Below are positions 12,467-24,440 of a DNA stretch of 64,000 bases, piece by piece. The DNA comes from Multifurca ochricompacta (lineage: Eukaryota; Basidiomycota; Agaricomycetes; Russulales; Russulaceae), in contig WTXG01000001.1 in the NCBI GenBank assembly GCA_022496185.1, positions 2,108,001-2,172,000 of the forward strand, in the 5' to 3' direction. The first letter of the stretch is position 1; each line of letters opens with the position of its first letter. Under the pieces are notes generated by a model. It searched no databases. It was not told the DNA's origin and was given only the letters and a program-made list of their open reading frames with translations. Both the position numbers and the translations under genes were made by a program.

Positions 12467-12928
12467 TACAGATTGCAGAAATTGTCAGGACCGGGGAGGG
12501 GAGGAACTGTGGAGCCACGACCACGTGAGTTGGACGAGTACCTTCATGCCACACATATAATCATAATTTGATATTTGGTAACTGTAATTAAAAAGTTCAA
12601 ACTAATTACAGTCTCTTCGTTCGTGATAAACAGTAGACTGCTGAACCTTTTGAGCGATCTGGTTTAATGAGACTCAGACCACGGCATGTGCTCGAACTGG
12701 AACACAGATATCTGAAGGGGGGGGGGGCAACTACTGACTATAAGAATCACGAGTATCAACCTTTAGTGAGACATATTCTTCCGCGTGCACGCGTGAAAGT
12801 CTAAGTAAGTAAGTAATGTGTGAATGTGTGCAAAGCGGGATGAGATAAGAAAGCTTGCCATTAATGCGGCGATTGCAACGAGGCGCTCAGTGTAACAAAA
12901 AAAACAAAAACGCTTGAATCCATCCACG
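12467..12928. other. Gene-free stretch with G-run
   Basis: Promoter side of the light-chain gene. Contains a 12-13 base G-run near 12717-12728 and otherwise unremarkable AT-rich sequence. No gene seen. Confidence 0.5.
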
Positions 12929-13542
12929 TCAACTGGCATGTAATCCGATGGCAGTACCACGGACTGGCTGGCCTGAGACGAGCTCCTTCCACGATGTTGT
13001 TACCCCTGGAACATACCTTGCACATTTTGGGGCTAACTCAGCACGAGTCAACGACTTCAACACGCGCAGGGGCTGGCACTTCAGCATCCGCCTTTGTTTA
13101 GTCCACGTTGTGGGTTCATCCAATCCGAGACGCAACGGGCTACTCTTAATGTATTCGCGATTATTAGCAACGTTCGTCGACCCGTCTGCCGGCACGATGC
13201 ACACCCCGTCCAGTAAATTATAGTCGGCGCTCCGGCAGAGGACAGCCATGGGGGTGTGATTCGGCACGTCTATCTCAAGTGCACCCTGTGCACCACAACA
13301 GATAATTTGACCTCGCAACGAACCCGTCGATGTTGCTTCGATGACTACACTGCGTAGAAATCAAGGTGCGTGAGAGACCAAATGTCGTGGGAAATGCGTG
13401 CATGCACTTTATCACACGCCACGTCCAGCACGGAAGCTCCGATGAATGTCAATAGGAAAACCATCATAGACAACAGCTCACTTGAAAATACTACCGTAAA
13501 ATCAGCGGAGATTAAGTCCGTGTAACCCTGGAAACTGGCCAA
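12929..13542 (-). other. Unassigned minus-strand ORFs
   Basis: Two adjacent open frames on the minus strand (12929-13318, 129 codons; 13345-13542, 65 codons with a hydrophobic segment LLSMMVFLLTFIGASVL). I do not recognise either. They could be exons of an unknown small gene, decayed sequence, or chance frames in the 3' region of the reductase gene. An antisense frame (12948-13223) is equally anonymous. Low confidence that any of this is coding. Confidence 0.2.
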
Positions 13543-13892
13543 GGTGCCTAGCCTCTACGGGCTGAAAGCCGTTCAGCGTGCGAGAGAATGATCAGACAAA
13601 CCTAGACGCAAGAAAGAATATCCACATAGGTGGGGACTCAATTGGTAACAGCAGACTATGATGCAAGTGCGCCGAGTACGAGGTGTAAGCCTCGTGTCCG
13701 ATGAGCGCATCCTTTATCGATCAGGGATAGCCCAAATGAGGGTGAGGCCAATCAATAACGCCGTGGAGCCGATGTCACTTACAAAGGGTTTGCTAGTAAA
13801 CTTCGGGATACCTCACTCACTCACTAGCACACCACAGGAAATTCAGTGAACAAAAGCGCTGTTTTTGTTCTATCACGGAATGGGTAATCTGT

Positions 13893-14881
13893 CTAAGAGG
13901 CCTCACCATAGCGTTTCCAAAGTAAGGACAAGACCCATCCACGAGGGAACCATGATAGAAGCCAAAAAGACGTCGAACTTTTTCCCAAAGTCATGTAGCT
14001 CGGCGGACAAGGTGCCAGGCTTTTGTAACCACCTGCTTTGCAAAAACCTCGGTAGGCATGGGCGAGGACTGACTAATGTTCAGCCGCGCTAGAATTTTGT
14101 CTATGTATTTTGCATAAAGGGTGTCTGGATGTGGACTGTAACTCTGATTTGCGGATATGTTGGACTTGATGCCACCGGGGGCGACTAGCAAAACCTTGAT
14201 GTTGAAAGGCCGACATTCCATTTCCAACGCGTTGGTGATGGCGTGCACTGCTGACTTGGTAGCAGCATATATACCACCCCATGGCAGTGGGCTAAAGAGG
14301 TTTTAGCTATAGGCGGCGTCATAAGGAGAAGTGGATACGTGCTTACTACTGCGCGACGATGGAGCCAATCGTGATAAACATCCCTTGCTTGCGTGTGACC
14401 ATGTGAGGGAGCACAGTCCTGTTTACCCTGAGGATTGAAAAGACATTCGTATCAAAGGCTGCCTGGATCTGATCGAGAGGTAGCTCCAACGCAGGTCCTT
14501 GAGGAATATTCGTGATTCTCACACGAGGGGAAAACGAAGAAGCAAATGTTTCGCTTACCATAACAGCCGGCTCCCGCATTATTCACGACTATATCTATCT
14601 TACCCTCCTTTGTAATGATGGTGTTGACCACCTCCTTTACGGCGGTGTCGTCAGTGACATCAAGCGGGAGAAGTTCAATTTTCGAGTGATGTAAGGCTTG
14701 CATCTTCTCCAACTTTCTAGCAGTTGCATAAACTTTGCATCCCTCCGAAGCAAAGTTTTCTGCACTAATGACATATGATTTCACATGGAGTTTATATCTA
14801 AAAGGAATGAACTTACAGGTGGAAGCCGATGCCCCCTTCGGAGCAACCCGTGATAAGGACGACTTTTGAAGGAGGCGGCAT
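13893..14881 (-). CDS. Short-chain dehydrogenase, AYR1-like
   Basis: Classical SDR resembling 1-acyl-dihydroxyacetone-phosphate reductase (Ayr1), a membrane-associated NADPH enzyme of phospholipid and triacylglycerol synthesis. Visible motifs: the nucleotide-binding VVLITGCSEGGIG at the start, LDVTD, NNAGAG, the substrate strand ending in GSIVA, and the catalytic YAATKSAV (Tyr-x-x-x-Lys). The C-terminal hydrophobic part PPSYMTLGKS...WFPRGWVL is typical of this subfamily and probably anchors it to membrane. One base is missing around 14005-14020 between VVTKA and PPSYMTLG; restoring it gives a normal C-terminus ending at the TAG at 13893-13895. The start at 14881 gives the usual short lead before the Rossmann strand. 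Substrate is inferred from family only. Confidence 0.8.
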
Positions 14882-15009
14882 GATACTCAACAAGAACAGG
14901 AACAGGAACAAAATAGAGAAATAAAAAACAAAACAATTTAGTCGTCGTCGGCAGCGACCGGGGGCTCAATCCCCGGACCACCTTCTGCGTGGAGGGCCAG
15001 GGAGGGCCG

Positions 15010-15010
<1 letters not shown>

Positions 15011-15040
<30 letters not shown>
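15011..15040. repeat. (CT)n dinucleotide repeat
   Basis: Nearly pure CT repeat of about 30 bases upstream of the reductase gene. On the coding strand of that gene it is a GA tract. Confidence 0.9.
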
Positions 15041-15427
15041 AAACAAAAGCTCAACGTCATCCCCGAACTATTTACAACCACAATACAGATAAAGTTCGAT
15101 GTGAATTTCAATTTCTACATCCCGAAGCTTCGGGTGATACCATTGACGTTTAAGTTAAATATCGCCCAGTAGGAATTGAAGCTGGTACGATGAAATGGTC
15201 CTTTCCAACCTTGATCCTATCTATTTGCAGGTGCTTGACTTATTTCCGACGTCCACCCATGCGCATCACTCGTTTTTAGTTGGGTTCTTTTGTCGTGTGC
15301 CATCCTTGATTTTACATGCCCCATCCGCCGCAGCCACCTCGAGATTATAGCAATGACTATATCGAATACACCTGCCTCCCTGCCCTGCGTGGTACGCTAC
15401 AGATGTGACGTCACTGATTTACCTCTT

Positions 15428-15754
15428 TTATTGCCTACATTGGGTTGCCGCCACGAGGACCTCCCAGCGGGACCCTTGTATGTTTGGTTGGTCATGGGAT
15501 AAATTGTAGCCCGGGCTCTCGAGAATGTCCCGCGGGGAGTCTTTTTCAACACGAACTACCTTTTGCCACACAGTGGCCGCGGGGAGGTATATCGGGATGG
15601 TGTCGTCGGCGGGCGGCTCCTTTTCCGACTCTCTTCCATGCGGAGACATGTTCTTGACTTGGGCAGGTTCCGGGCCTTCCCTGCTTCCCATTATCTCTCT
15701 TTTTTGATATAAAGACCTAGATAATGTGGACACGACCTCGTATACTTTCACCAC
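15428..15754 (-). CDS. Hypothetical 108-residue protein
   Basis: Single open frame, hydrophilic, with charged segments such as GREGPEP-like and ESEKEPPADDTIPIYLPAATVW. No signal peptide, membrane helix or known motif. It lies in the intergenic region between two divergent genes and could equally be a chance frame. Confidence 0.2.
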   Translation of the reverse strand: MVKVYEVVSTLSRSLYQKREIMGSREGPEPAQVKNMSPHGRESEKEPPADDTIPIYLPAATVWQKVVRVEKDSPRDILESPGYNLSHDQPNIQGSRWEVLVAATQCRQ

Positions 15755-15966
15755 CTTGTGCTAGTCGCTTTCCTGCGAGGACCTGAGGTGAGAAATACTA
15801 CCCAACTCGTTTGTAGTTTGGTCGACCGGCCCAGACTTAAAAGGATTTTACGTTTAGTGTTTAGCTTTTGGTCTCTGTCTGGTCAAATTCCTGCGTAGGC
15901 CAGACTTGGGGGGCGTTCAACACTTTGCCCTCATTGTCATCGGTGATTCAAGGTTCATCATTCACA

Positions 15967-17580
15967 ATGTCGGACTCGACGACGATTGATGAGAAACATT
16001 ACAAACACCACTCATTCGACCTGGCATCTACAGTGTCGCGCTATGACAGTGAGTGCGCCTCGATATGGACGGAAAGCACAGTGGATAGCCCGCACCCGAC
16101 GCGCTCGTATCAAGTCGCATTACTTTTTGCTGGATTCATGGCAACCTTTCAAACAATTGGTACAAATCAAACCTATGGGATCTTTCAGGCAAGTCCACCA
16201 GTTGAACCACTACGGTAACCCTCCTCCATAGGCTTTTATACAAATAATATTTTCGGACAGGAATTCTACACATCGCCGGGAAGTAACATTGTTGATGGTC
16301 CCGGCCAGTACGCCATGGCGGCGCTTGTTGGCACGATAGGGGGAGGTCTTACGTGGAGTGGGAGCATTTTTGTCAGCCTGATCATCTCCAGTGGATGCGA
16401 CCTGCGCCTGATGTGCCTCGCCGGGGCGGCGCTCATGAGCATGGGGCTCATTCTCGCAAGTTTCGCCACAAAGGTAGGCTCAACCGGCACGCGGCGCGTT
16501 TTTTTGACTTATATCCTTCTTCATCAGCTCTGGCAGCTCTTCATCACACAAGCGATTCTTTTTGGGATCGGCTCGTCAATGCTGTACTACCCCATGACAT
16601 CCCTGACTCCGAGATTCTTCGATCGTCACCGTGGGTTTGCAATGGGCATCGCTCTCTCTGGCTCAGGTGCAGGCGGACTGGTCCTCGCGCCCGTCACACA
16701 GTCATTACTTGCACGCTTCGGTGCACCGGTTACATTACGAATTCTTGGAGTGTGGAACTTTGTGGTTTGCATTCCCATTTCCTTTGTCGTCCGCCGCCCC
16801 CCTGGTTATACCCCCGCACGATTAAGTCTCACACTCGCTAAAAAGGGAACATTTTTATTGCAAGTAGGTTCAGCCGTGTACATCTACCTGGAACCTCCTG
16901 CTTAACTCTCTAGTTGCTCGCCTCGTTCCTGCAGGCTGCAGGGAACATCATACCATTATACTATTTGACCATGTATTCTGCTTCTGTTTTGGGTCTCTCG
17001 ACGTCTACAGCTAGCATACTCTTGGCAGTGAACAATGCCGTCAATAGCGTGGCACGCGTTCTTATGGGCCTGACGGCTGATTACGTTGGACGGCAAAATA
17101 CGATGGTCGGTTGTGTGCGCCCCAAATTTTCTTCTTATATTTGCCATCTCCTAATATTTAATATCCTCCCATGTGCAGGTACTCTTCTCTAGTCTTACTG
17201 TGCTCGCGTTTTGGCTTAACGCAGATCGTGGGCGTTTCCTGACGTTCGTAGTGCTCTACGGTGTCGGCTCTGGCGGCTACAGTGCACTATTGCCTACTAT
17301 TATCGCCGAGGTTTTTGGCAAGGAACAATACTCTTCCGCCAACGCTGCGATCTACTTCATTCGCGGCTTCGGTGCAGTGTTTGGAGCACCGGTGGCAGGG
17401 GCAATCCTGGGCAATCACGACCCAAGTGAACAATCCGAATTATCGGTAGCCGAGTTGAAAACGAGGTTTAATCGTGTAGCTGGATATGATGGAGTATTGC
17501 TATTTGTGGCAGGTGTATGCGTTGTATTAGTGAGGTGGCTTGACGCAAAAGCTAAGGGCAAATGGAAGTGGTTGGCCTAG
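15967..17580 (+). CDS. MFS transporter, monocarboxylate (MCT/Mch)-like
   Basis: Twelve-helix major facilitator of the fungal monocarboxylate-porter-like group. The N-terminal 50 residues are hydrophilic (Ser/Thr/His), then helices follow with the family's Asn/Gln/Thr-rich first-loop TNQTYGIFQ, GIGSSMLYYP, FFDRHRGFAMGIALSGSGAGG (the motif with R-x-x-A-x-G and a GSGxGG run) and GLTADYVGR in the second half. Five introns. The first is GC-AG: the donor after TTTCAG at 16189 is gcaagt and the acceptor ends at 16260, joining GIFQ to EFYTS. The frame is intact. Substrate unknown; fungal members include monocarboxylate, riboflavin and secondary-metabolite exporters. Confidence 0.85.
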
Positions 17581-17742
17581 ACGTTATATAATAACTCTGG
17601 TAGCTTAATTAAACCAGGACACGATCAGTACGAGAATACATATCAAGTTACGAATCAATCCAAACAGAAAAATAAAAGTCGACGCAGGAGGCGTGAACAA
17701 TATTTACAGGCTGTTACAGTTGGCACTTGACAGATTCTACAA

Positions 17743-19061
17743 CTACTTCCGCCTGTTATTTTGCATCGTAAGAATTTGCACAATGCGAACACTAAAATGC
17801 CGTAAGTAAATTTGTGAAACCGAAAAGTGATGCCCGACATACAAGATATTAAGCATATCAAGCTCGAGGCCAATTGCTTCCTTCATGGGATCACGCGCGA
17901 TGACACCGCGTTCGGCCAGGCGGGCATGATGCAGGATTTTTTGTGTACTGCGGACAGAGCGTTCAGTGCTTCGACTGCCAGAATGAGCCGGTAACATACT
18001 CGTAAAGCACAAAGCCACCAAAGACAGCAAGGCCACCATACAGAGAAATAGATTCAGTGATAGCCAGGGCCCGTGTACCGAGAGGGAGGGCCATCGGCGC
18101 CAAGGAAGTCAATGCAATAACAGTGACGCCAGCGAGCAGGGGACCGCCCATATACAAGTACTTGTCGTTACTGCGAACGGTGAGTGAGATGGATAACATT
18201 TAAGGTGATCCAATGAGACACACGTTGCAGTAGCTCCGATATAAGAAAGCGAACCGACAACGCCGCATGTATACAGGGCAGCTCGCGAAAGAATGGCCGG
18301 ACTGAGGAAGAAGAGCGGGCTAAGCGTTGCGGCCTGGCAAGCGTTGAAAGCCTACAGTGGGATTGTCGTTGAGACATGTTCATCGATTGCGCAGAAGCAG
18401 CACTAACCAGCCAAAATAAATGTTTTTGAACAGTGTTCTGTGGCGATGTATAGTACACCCCCATCATACTACCGATGCTACCGACGAGGCTGACACCAAG
18501 CACGAGCCCTTCAAGCATCTGTAAGTATCTTCCCTTACTTTAGAGTGTCAAAGCGCTCACAAGGATTTGCCGACATGATACGGAATGGCAACCCAGCTTT
18601 GAACATGCTGCGAGCCGCTAATGCCGTCAACACGAGCCCGCCACCTGTATACTTGAATGAATCATGCAAATATGATTGCTCGGCTGAAGTGAGGCTGTCT
18701 CGTGTGTCTCTGTTCAAAAATGCCTCTACACCGACGATGGTGCCTGCAACTGTGGCCTGCGAATGGGCGAGTATGAGTTTAGCAGCTCACATATTCAATC
18801 GAGACCTACAGCTGTAACTGCATAGCGCTTCCAAGCTTGTGTCTGGGATGGACGTGAGATAACTGCCGAGTCAACGATACCCCGAAATGATTGTTGGAGG
18901 GGCTTGTGAATAAAGTTAAGAGGCCGATTTCGAAGCACTTCAAAAGCCCGTGGTCGTGCCGCGCTGCCAAAGGTGCGTATGGGTACGACGTGAGGACCTG
19001 CGCGAAATGAGACGGGCCAAATCAATGGCCTTGAGAGTAAGGAAAGACCTAGACGCAGCAT
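17743..19061 (-). CDS. Mitochondrial Bax-inhibitor-1 family protein (GHITM/TMBIM5-like)
   Basis: Inner mitochondrial membrane protein related to animal GHITM (MICS1), linked there to cristae shape and ion exchange. The N-terminus is Arg/Ser-rich and free of acid residues (MLRLGLSLLSRPL...), as expected of a mitochondrial presequence. Hydrophobic segments follow, with family landmarks GVYYTSPQNTVQKHLFW, FFLSPAILSRAALYT, KYLYMGGPLLAG, LYGGLAVFGGFVLYDTQKI and ELDMLNIFVRIVQIL. The C-terminus ends QNNRRK. About seven exons, frame intact. A longer in-frame start further upstream exists (19196), but the ATG at 19061 gives the cleaner presequence. Confidence 0.85.
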
Positions 19062-19251
19062 GAGCGAGAGAAGGGGATGGTTGGAAGTTAAGGAGTGAGG
19101 AGTGAGCGCTCTTAATGTGTGCCGTCTGCCGACGTATGACGCGGAAGCGGTTCCGGGATAAGATAAGATAAGATGATCTTTCAACTTTGCTAGCACACGA
19201 CAGCCCGCTCACAGCCGCCGCCCGAGACCACTAACACACAATTCATCTTCA
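19062..19251. promoter_or_regulatory. Shared promoter of two divergent mitochondrial-protein genes
   Basis: Only 190 bp separate the start codons of the GHITM-like gene and uL13m, both encoding mitochondrial proteins. Three abutting GATAAG elements lie at 19157-19172. They may be a short tandem repeat or a cluster of GATA-factor sites. Confidence 0.45.
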
Positions 19252-19902
19252 ATGTCCCAAGCAGTAGGCAACGTATGTTTTAATTTTTTTTAATTTTTTT
19301 CAATTTAGCATCCCTTCACACGCGCGCTCACATTGACTTTTACCGAAATTACTTGAAGACTGCCCTTGCCTATGCTCGTGTGTGGCATCATTCTGACGCG
19401 AAAGATCGCGTCCTTGGAAAATTAGCGGAACGAATAGCGATTGTGCTTATGGGGAAGCATAAACCTATCTACGACCCTAGGGTGCGCTTCTTCTTCTTTT
19501 TATAATGCCTCCTTTGTGACCGCAGGAAATAGTTGACTGCGGCGACTACGTGGTTGTAACGAACGCCAATCAGGTCAAAGTCACAGGGAATAAAGAAGAT
19601 CAATTCTGTATCGAAAGCACTCACTTTATCCTGGGGGTCTGAAGGAGATCAAATATAAGGACATGATGAGTAAGAAACCCGACGAAGTACGTTGCCCTGT
19701 TGTCCCCCGGGTATGATTCCTTGACATGGGACCCTCTCAGATTATTCGTAAGGCTGTGTCGGGCATGTTGCCAAAGAATAAGCTTCGCGAACGACGGTTG
19801 GAGAGACTGCGGATATTTGAGGGCCCAGACATGGGCATCTTTCAGAAAAACATTCTTAAGCGATGGGAGGATGGGACACTGAAAAGTGCACCTCCATCAT
19901 GA
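19252..19902 (+). CDS. Mitochondrial large-subunit ribosomal protein uL13m
   Basis: Homologue of bacterial L13 and yeast MrpL23, part of the mitoribosome large subunit. Four exons. Family landmarks: [20 protein letters not shown] near the start, [48 protein letters not shown] and [20 protein letters not shown]. The coding start ATGTCCCAAGCAGTAGGCAAC lies before intron 1. One base is missing near 19604-19606: as read, the frame runs into a stop soon after KEDQ, whereas adding one base continues with [11 protein letters not shown]. Since mitochondrial translation is essential in most filamentous fungi, this is almost certainly a sequence error. Confidence 0.9.
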
Positions 19903-20631
19903 GTTTAGTTTCACCCCAATTACTAAAATGCTCCTGAACTTGACAAACCCGATCTCTTTTACATGCCAGAGGTGCCTAGGCTATCCTTTCACTCGGCTAT
20001 CTGTAGTCCGTCAAGCCGTTGAACCAATACAGGTAGTTGGCTTTGAGTTCTCGCGAGAGTGTTTCTGGAATTCACCCCGTTATTGACTGGCTCTTCAATG
20101 GTCAACTCACCTCGTTTAACCATGTTCGACAATACCTTACTTTGATGTAAGAGTTGATCCTCTTAGTGTCGGTGGGGCACACCTTCGTTGATAACGAGAC
20201 TTTGCAACGATTATTCATTGTCCATGAAAGGGCAATTTACATCGATACTTTGACGGGAATGTGTATTTACCTCTCCCTGAAGTACAGCGATATACTAAGC
20301 TGGAGATTCGACGCTCATGGCAGCAAAAAACTGAAAGTGGCGCTTCTGTATAATAATTGTACTTGGTTGGCTGCCGCGTGAACCCGCTCGCCGTGCTAGT
20401 ATAGGCGACCGCGTGCGGCCAGTAGTCATGGTCTGGTACAGCAGCAAAATCTATTCACCCTTAGCGTTTTGGGTTGGGGTTTGTTAATCTCCTCGGAATC
20501 TCTCCGAAATACAGTCGCTTTACCAAAGCGCCAGCTACATAAGTTGTGGAGCTGACCTTCTGATGGACCACGAGTGATTCCTCGGCTTGCCTCTATTCTA
20601 AAGGTCATGTACTTCATGTTGCCGTGGATTC
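19903..20631. other. Gene-free stretch between convergent genes
   Basis: The 3' ends of uL13m and the acidic nuclear protein gene face each other here. Only short anonymous open frames are present; no repeat or RNA gene is visible. Confidence 0.5.
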
Positions 20632-21682
20632 TTATTCGGTCTTTTCATCAGAGTTAGCCTGGGACCAGATTTCTTCATCCTCTTCTTCTGACTCGTCACT
20701 TTCGGCATCCTCTGTCCTTTCGTTATCCGGTTGAGTACTTTCATCCTTCGAAACAAGGCCAGCAGCCTCCATTTCCTCTTCCCACCCCGGGGGGATGTGG
20801 GCGTCAGAAGCGTCGATACGTGCTCCTGCAGTAACATGCCTGGTACCATTGGCTCAGTTTCGAGTACAAAACGATAAATAAGAGCGTACCGATAGCCATA
20901 AGTGCTGATCCATCAAAAGCCTTGTACATGTCCGGAACACGTCCCACAGATGCACGTTTTTTGTCGCTTCCTCTTCTCTGCCCACTCTTGGCGGGTTCCT
21001 CCTCATGGTACTCTTCTCTCCTACCATCATTCTCATCATCCTCATCACTTTCGGCGAAAAGGTCGTCTGCATCCGCGTCCGCGTCTGCGTCTACCACTCG
21101 CGAATCCTTTGCTTTATCCTTAGCCTTATATTGCTTCCTCTCACACCTGTATATGCGTGACTGGTTCGACAGCAGTCCCTTCGCAGCATAATACTGGCTT
21201 GCGAAGTAATGCACGCACTTCAACAAATCCTACAACAAAGTGAATGAAAGGGTCGCGTGCACAAAATAGCGGACCGGTCGTACCGAAGAAGGCACAGGCC
21301 AGCTCATCTCTCCAGCCACGTCTGTGGTTCCTCCGCGGGCAGTAACGTTTCCGGAATCTCTCAAAAACTCGACATCGCCATCCAGGCGGCGCCGCCTCTT
21401 GCTCCTATGCTTCGTCTTACCATTGGACATGTCTAGACCAAGCGATATTTCTTCCCCACCATCGTCCTCGGGCATCACCACGCGCTTCGGGACCACGCCT
21501 CGCCCGGCGGCATTCCGGGCGACACGATTGCCGCGCGCATCGCGTCCCGTGTTGCGCTCCCGAAAATTGTGAAGGCTGATTTTTTTAGGGGAGACGATGG
21601 GGACCCGCGTGCCATCTGGGTGCAAGCGCAGTGAGGCAAAATCATGGACCGTGCTACGACGTCGAGTATTCGGCACCGACAT
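20632..21682 (-). CDS. Acidic nuclear-type protein, possibly Rrn9-like
   Basis: I am not sure of the family. The N-terminal half is basic and Arg-rich (KHRSKRRRRL, RNTGRDARGNR), followed by a helical block DLLKCVHYFASQYYAAKG, an Asp/Glu-rich stretch with a DADADADAD run, then DMYKAFDGSALMAIGMLLQEH, and a very acidic C-terminus (DESEEEDEEIW). The 'DLLK..HxYAS' and 'DGSALMAIGMLLQEH' blocks recall Rrn9-type subunits of the RNA polymerase I upstream activation factor; this is a tentative match from memory. One base appears missing near 20810-20825, since the acidic tail (PPGWEEEMEAA) is one frame away from the helix. The start is the internal ATG at 21682; a start at 21700 is also possible. Confidence 0.5.
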
Positions 21683-21958
21683 AAGTGGAAGTAGATGCAA
21701 AGATGAAGTGGATGCAAAGATGGTGTTAAGCGTTAAGTGAAGACGACCGAATCCCAGTCATGTGACTTTGCACGTTCATAACTGAACAAAACCCTCGCCA
21801 CACTACAATCACGTTAGGCAAGACTTTATCAAAAAAAAGTAGTCGAATTTGTATATAGTAGAGGGACGCGGGTGGAGACTTGAGGGCTGACAGCGATAGC
21901 TCCCAGCACTCAAATAATAATGGAGCAGGGGCCAGCAATGACAAACGCGCGATGTGCC

Positions 21959-24241
21959 TCAAGAGATTGTACGTGACTTTTGCAACGCAGGTATTCGTGT
22001 CAAATCGATCAAACCGACTTTGTGTGATTGCAAGGCGAGCGCCACGCGGTCAACACCTCCTTCATGCTGTTGCCAAGACATCTCAAATATCGCACGCTTT
22101 TGGTGTTCAGAAAGCCACGACCAGACCTTTTCCCTTTCCTGTTGTGTCTCAGAGGGATGTAAGGGTCAGTGAGCACTAGAACGCACCATAGTATCATAAA
22201 GATGAAACCAACCGTCGCCCCCGCCAGTGGCGAGCCATCTTCCGTCCGGACTGAACGCAATTGAGTATATCGGCTTTTTGTGGTGCGTAAAAACTTTTAA
22301 GCACACGCCGGTATTAGCGTCCCACAGCCGTGCAGTGCTATCAAACGATGCGCTAAACACAGTCAGGGAGACGAGAGGACGACTGGGTTAAAAAAACAAC
22401 TTACGTAGCAACGAGCTCGTGCTCTCCCGGAATTTTCATAGGGCTCCAGCTTACCCCGGTGACCCAGTTTCTGTGACCTTCAAGTACTGTCATTTCGCCA
22501 CTGATAGTCACTTGATCTGGTTCAGAAGACTGCTTCACCCTCCTCATCTCCCATATGCGTGCAGTCATGTCATCAGAACATGACATAAGGCGTGTTCCTG
22601 ATGGGTTTGCCTTGATCTGATTGACTTCGCCGTCGTGTCCCCTTAAGAGCTTTTAGCGTCGGCGTAGCGTAAATCGTGGAGACAGGCACCAACGTGAGGA
22701 CAGCAATGGGATCTACGTGATTGACGCTTAACACGTGAATCACCTTATCAGCACTGCAACTTGCGAACAATTCTTCATCTAACCAATCCAAGTCCAGACA
22801 GATACCTGGCATGAATGAACCTTAATAACGCATACATGGACATGCCGTGGCGTTCACCTCGATGCTTGTATTGCATACGCCTCTGTTTCTTTTCGATATC
22901 CCAGAGACAGACCGTGTTGTCCAAACTAGCAGTAGCGAGCCATTTCCCGTCCTTAGAGAAGCGGGTAGCAAAAATTGGGCCCTGGTCCAGGCAGCAAGTT
23001 TCAGTGCTTTGATGAGCCGATCATGGGCAATCCTCACTTTATGTAATCGGCTTTCAAAATACAACTCGGCAGAAGCCGTGTAAATACGCAAGGTAGCGTC
23101 GTAGGATCCCACTGATAAAAGTGTGCCATGGCAATTCCAGTCCAAAGATGTGAGGTCTGAGTCAACTTTGGTGGACGAGCAATCAATTGTTTGAAAGGGT
23201 TTGGGGTTTTTGGCCTTGATAGTAGGAGTTTGAGGTAGATCCCATAGGTGGACAACAGCGTCTTTTGAACTGCATACGGTGAGGATTAGGAGGAATTTTA
23301 CAAGCACATAGCTTACCCAGAACTCAAAACTTGGTGGTGGATTGGGTTCCAAGCGCAAACGAAAACCTTACAGAATCCAGATTAGCAGCTCAGCTTCGTG
23401 CCGCGCGATGACACACCTCTGCTTCGTGTCCCTTCAGTTGTCGAACGGCATCACTGGTGTCTTCACTCTCAGGTCCCGATGCCGGTGCTGACCCTGACCC
23501 TGACACACGTATCGGAGGAGCAGGTGACTTGGGTGACTTGACGCGCCTCGCCCCTTCTTGCTTGTCTCAGCATTGTCGTTGTTTGCCCCTCGTGCACTAG
23601 TTCTCCGCGAAACAGACACTGGCGCGCGCTGTATTAGTGAAGGCACCTTACAGGAGAACCAAGACGCATTCACAGAAGCAAGGTTGACGCACCGTCAGTG
23701 TTCTTCTCTTCAACTTCCATGCTATCGGCTTCGGCGGTCCTTTGCCGCTTGTCCAGGTGACCTTCCTCTGCGACAGGTGTGCTTGCCTTGCGCTTCTGTG
23801 TTGCCTCGGAATGTTCGGATGCTGAAGCGGAGGGAGGTGCCATGATAACAGGGGCCGATGCAGGATTGGAAGACGACAACTTGACGGTTGGCTTCACGTT
23901 TGGATTCAAGGAGCAAACGTGTGTCTCCAAAAGCGAAAACCCGGTGGTGCAATTGCCAGTCATATCGTTATTTCCTCTCCAGTGTGCTTCCACTTCCGTG
24001 TAGAGAAGTGCCTTGATTAAAAGTTCTATAAGCTCTCCGCGTGGAATATTTTTTTCTAGATGGACAGAATGTTGGAGGCCTCCCTCGTTGAGGAGACTGA
24101 AAGCAGTGTGCTGAAAGCCTGGAAACCGAATCTAACAATGTATGGAGTTAGAAAGGAATGAGAATTACCTGAATCTTTAAGATAGACATAAATGAGGCAG
24201 TTTACTTCATCTGCGTTGATAGTTATTGGAGCCGCAGCCAT
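21959..24241 (-). CDS. LisH-WD40 protein, TBL1/Sif2-like
   Basis: Corepressor-complex subunit of the TBL1/TBL1XR1 and yeast Sif2 (Set3C) type, expected to tetramerise through the N-terminus and bind histone deacetylase partners in the nucleus. The N-terminal LisH motif reads INADEVNCLIYVYLKDSGF, followed by HTAFSLLNEGGL. A Ser/Pro-rich linker with a basic patch (KRQR) precedes about seven WD repeats, among them SADKVIHVL, LEGHRNWVTGVSWSP, CSDDMTARIWEM, SASFDSTARLWDANTGVCLKV and YSIAFSPDGRWLATGGGDG. The C-terminus ends ALALQSHKVGLIDLTRIPAL, characteristic of fungal TBL1. A lost base in the C-run 23551-23554 (plus strand) breaks the linker exon. It faces the DCAF11-like gene across about 200 bp. 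Confidence 0.88.
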
Positions 24242-24440
24242 TAGTGGCTGGCTAGTACAGTTAGTTGAAAGTTTGAAAGTTAGTTGGGTCGTTCGTTGTG
24301 GATCACGCTCATCCCTTCAATAAAAGGACCCCTGATTCCTTAAAATCGGGATCGGGGTCCTGATAGATTAACTTCGGATACCGGGCCGTTGGTCGCAAGT
24401 TAGAAGCAAGCTCGCTCTTCACACTCAGCTAATCATCTCA

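Larger units (their letters stand above)
14882..15966. other. Intergenic region between divergent SDR and MFS genes
   Basis: About 1.1 kb containing a (CT)n tract and one anonymous minus-strand ORF (listed separately). It probably carries promoters for both neighbours. Confidence 0.4.
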
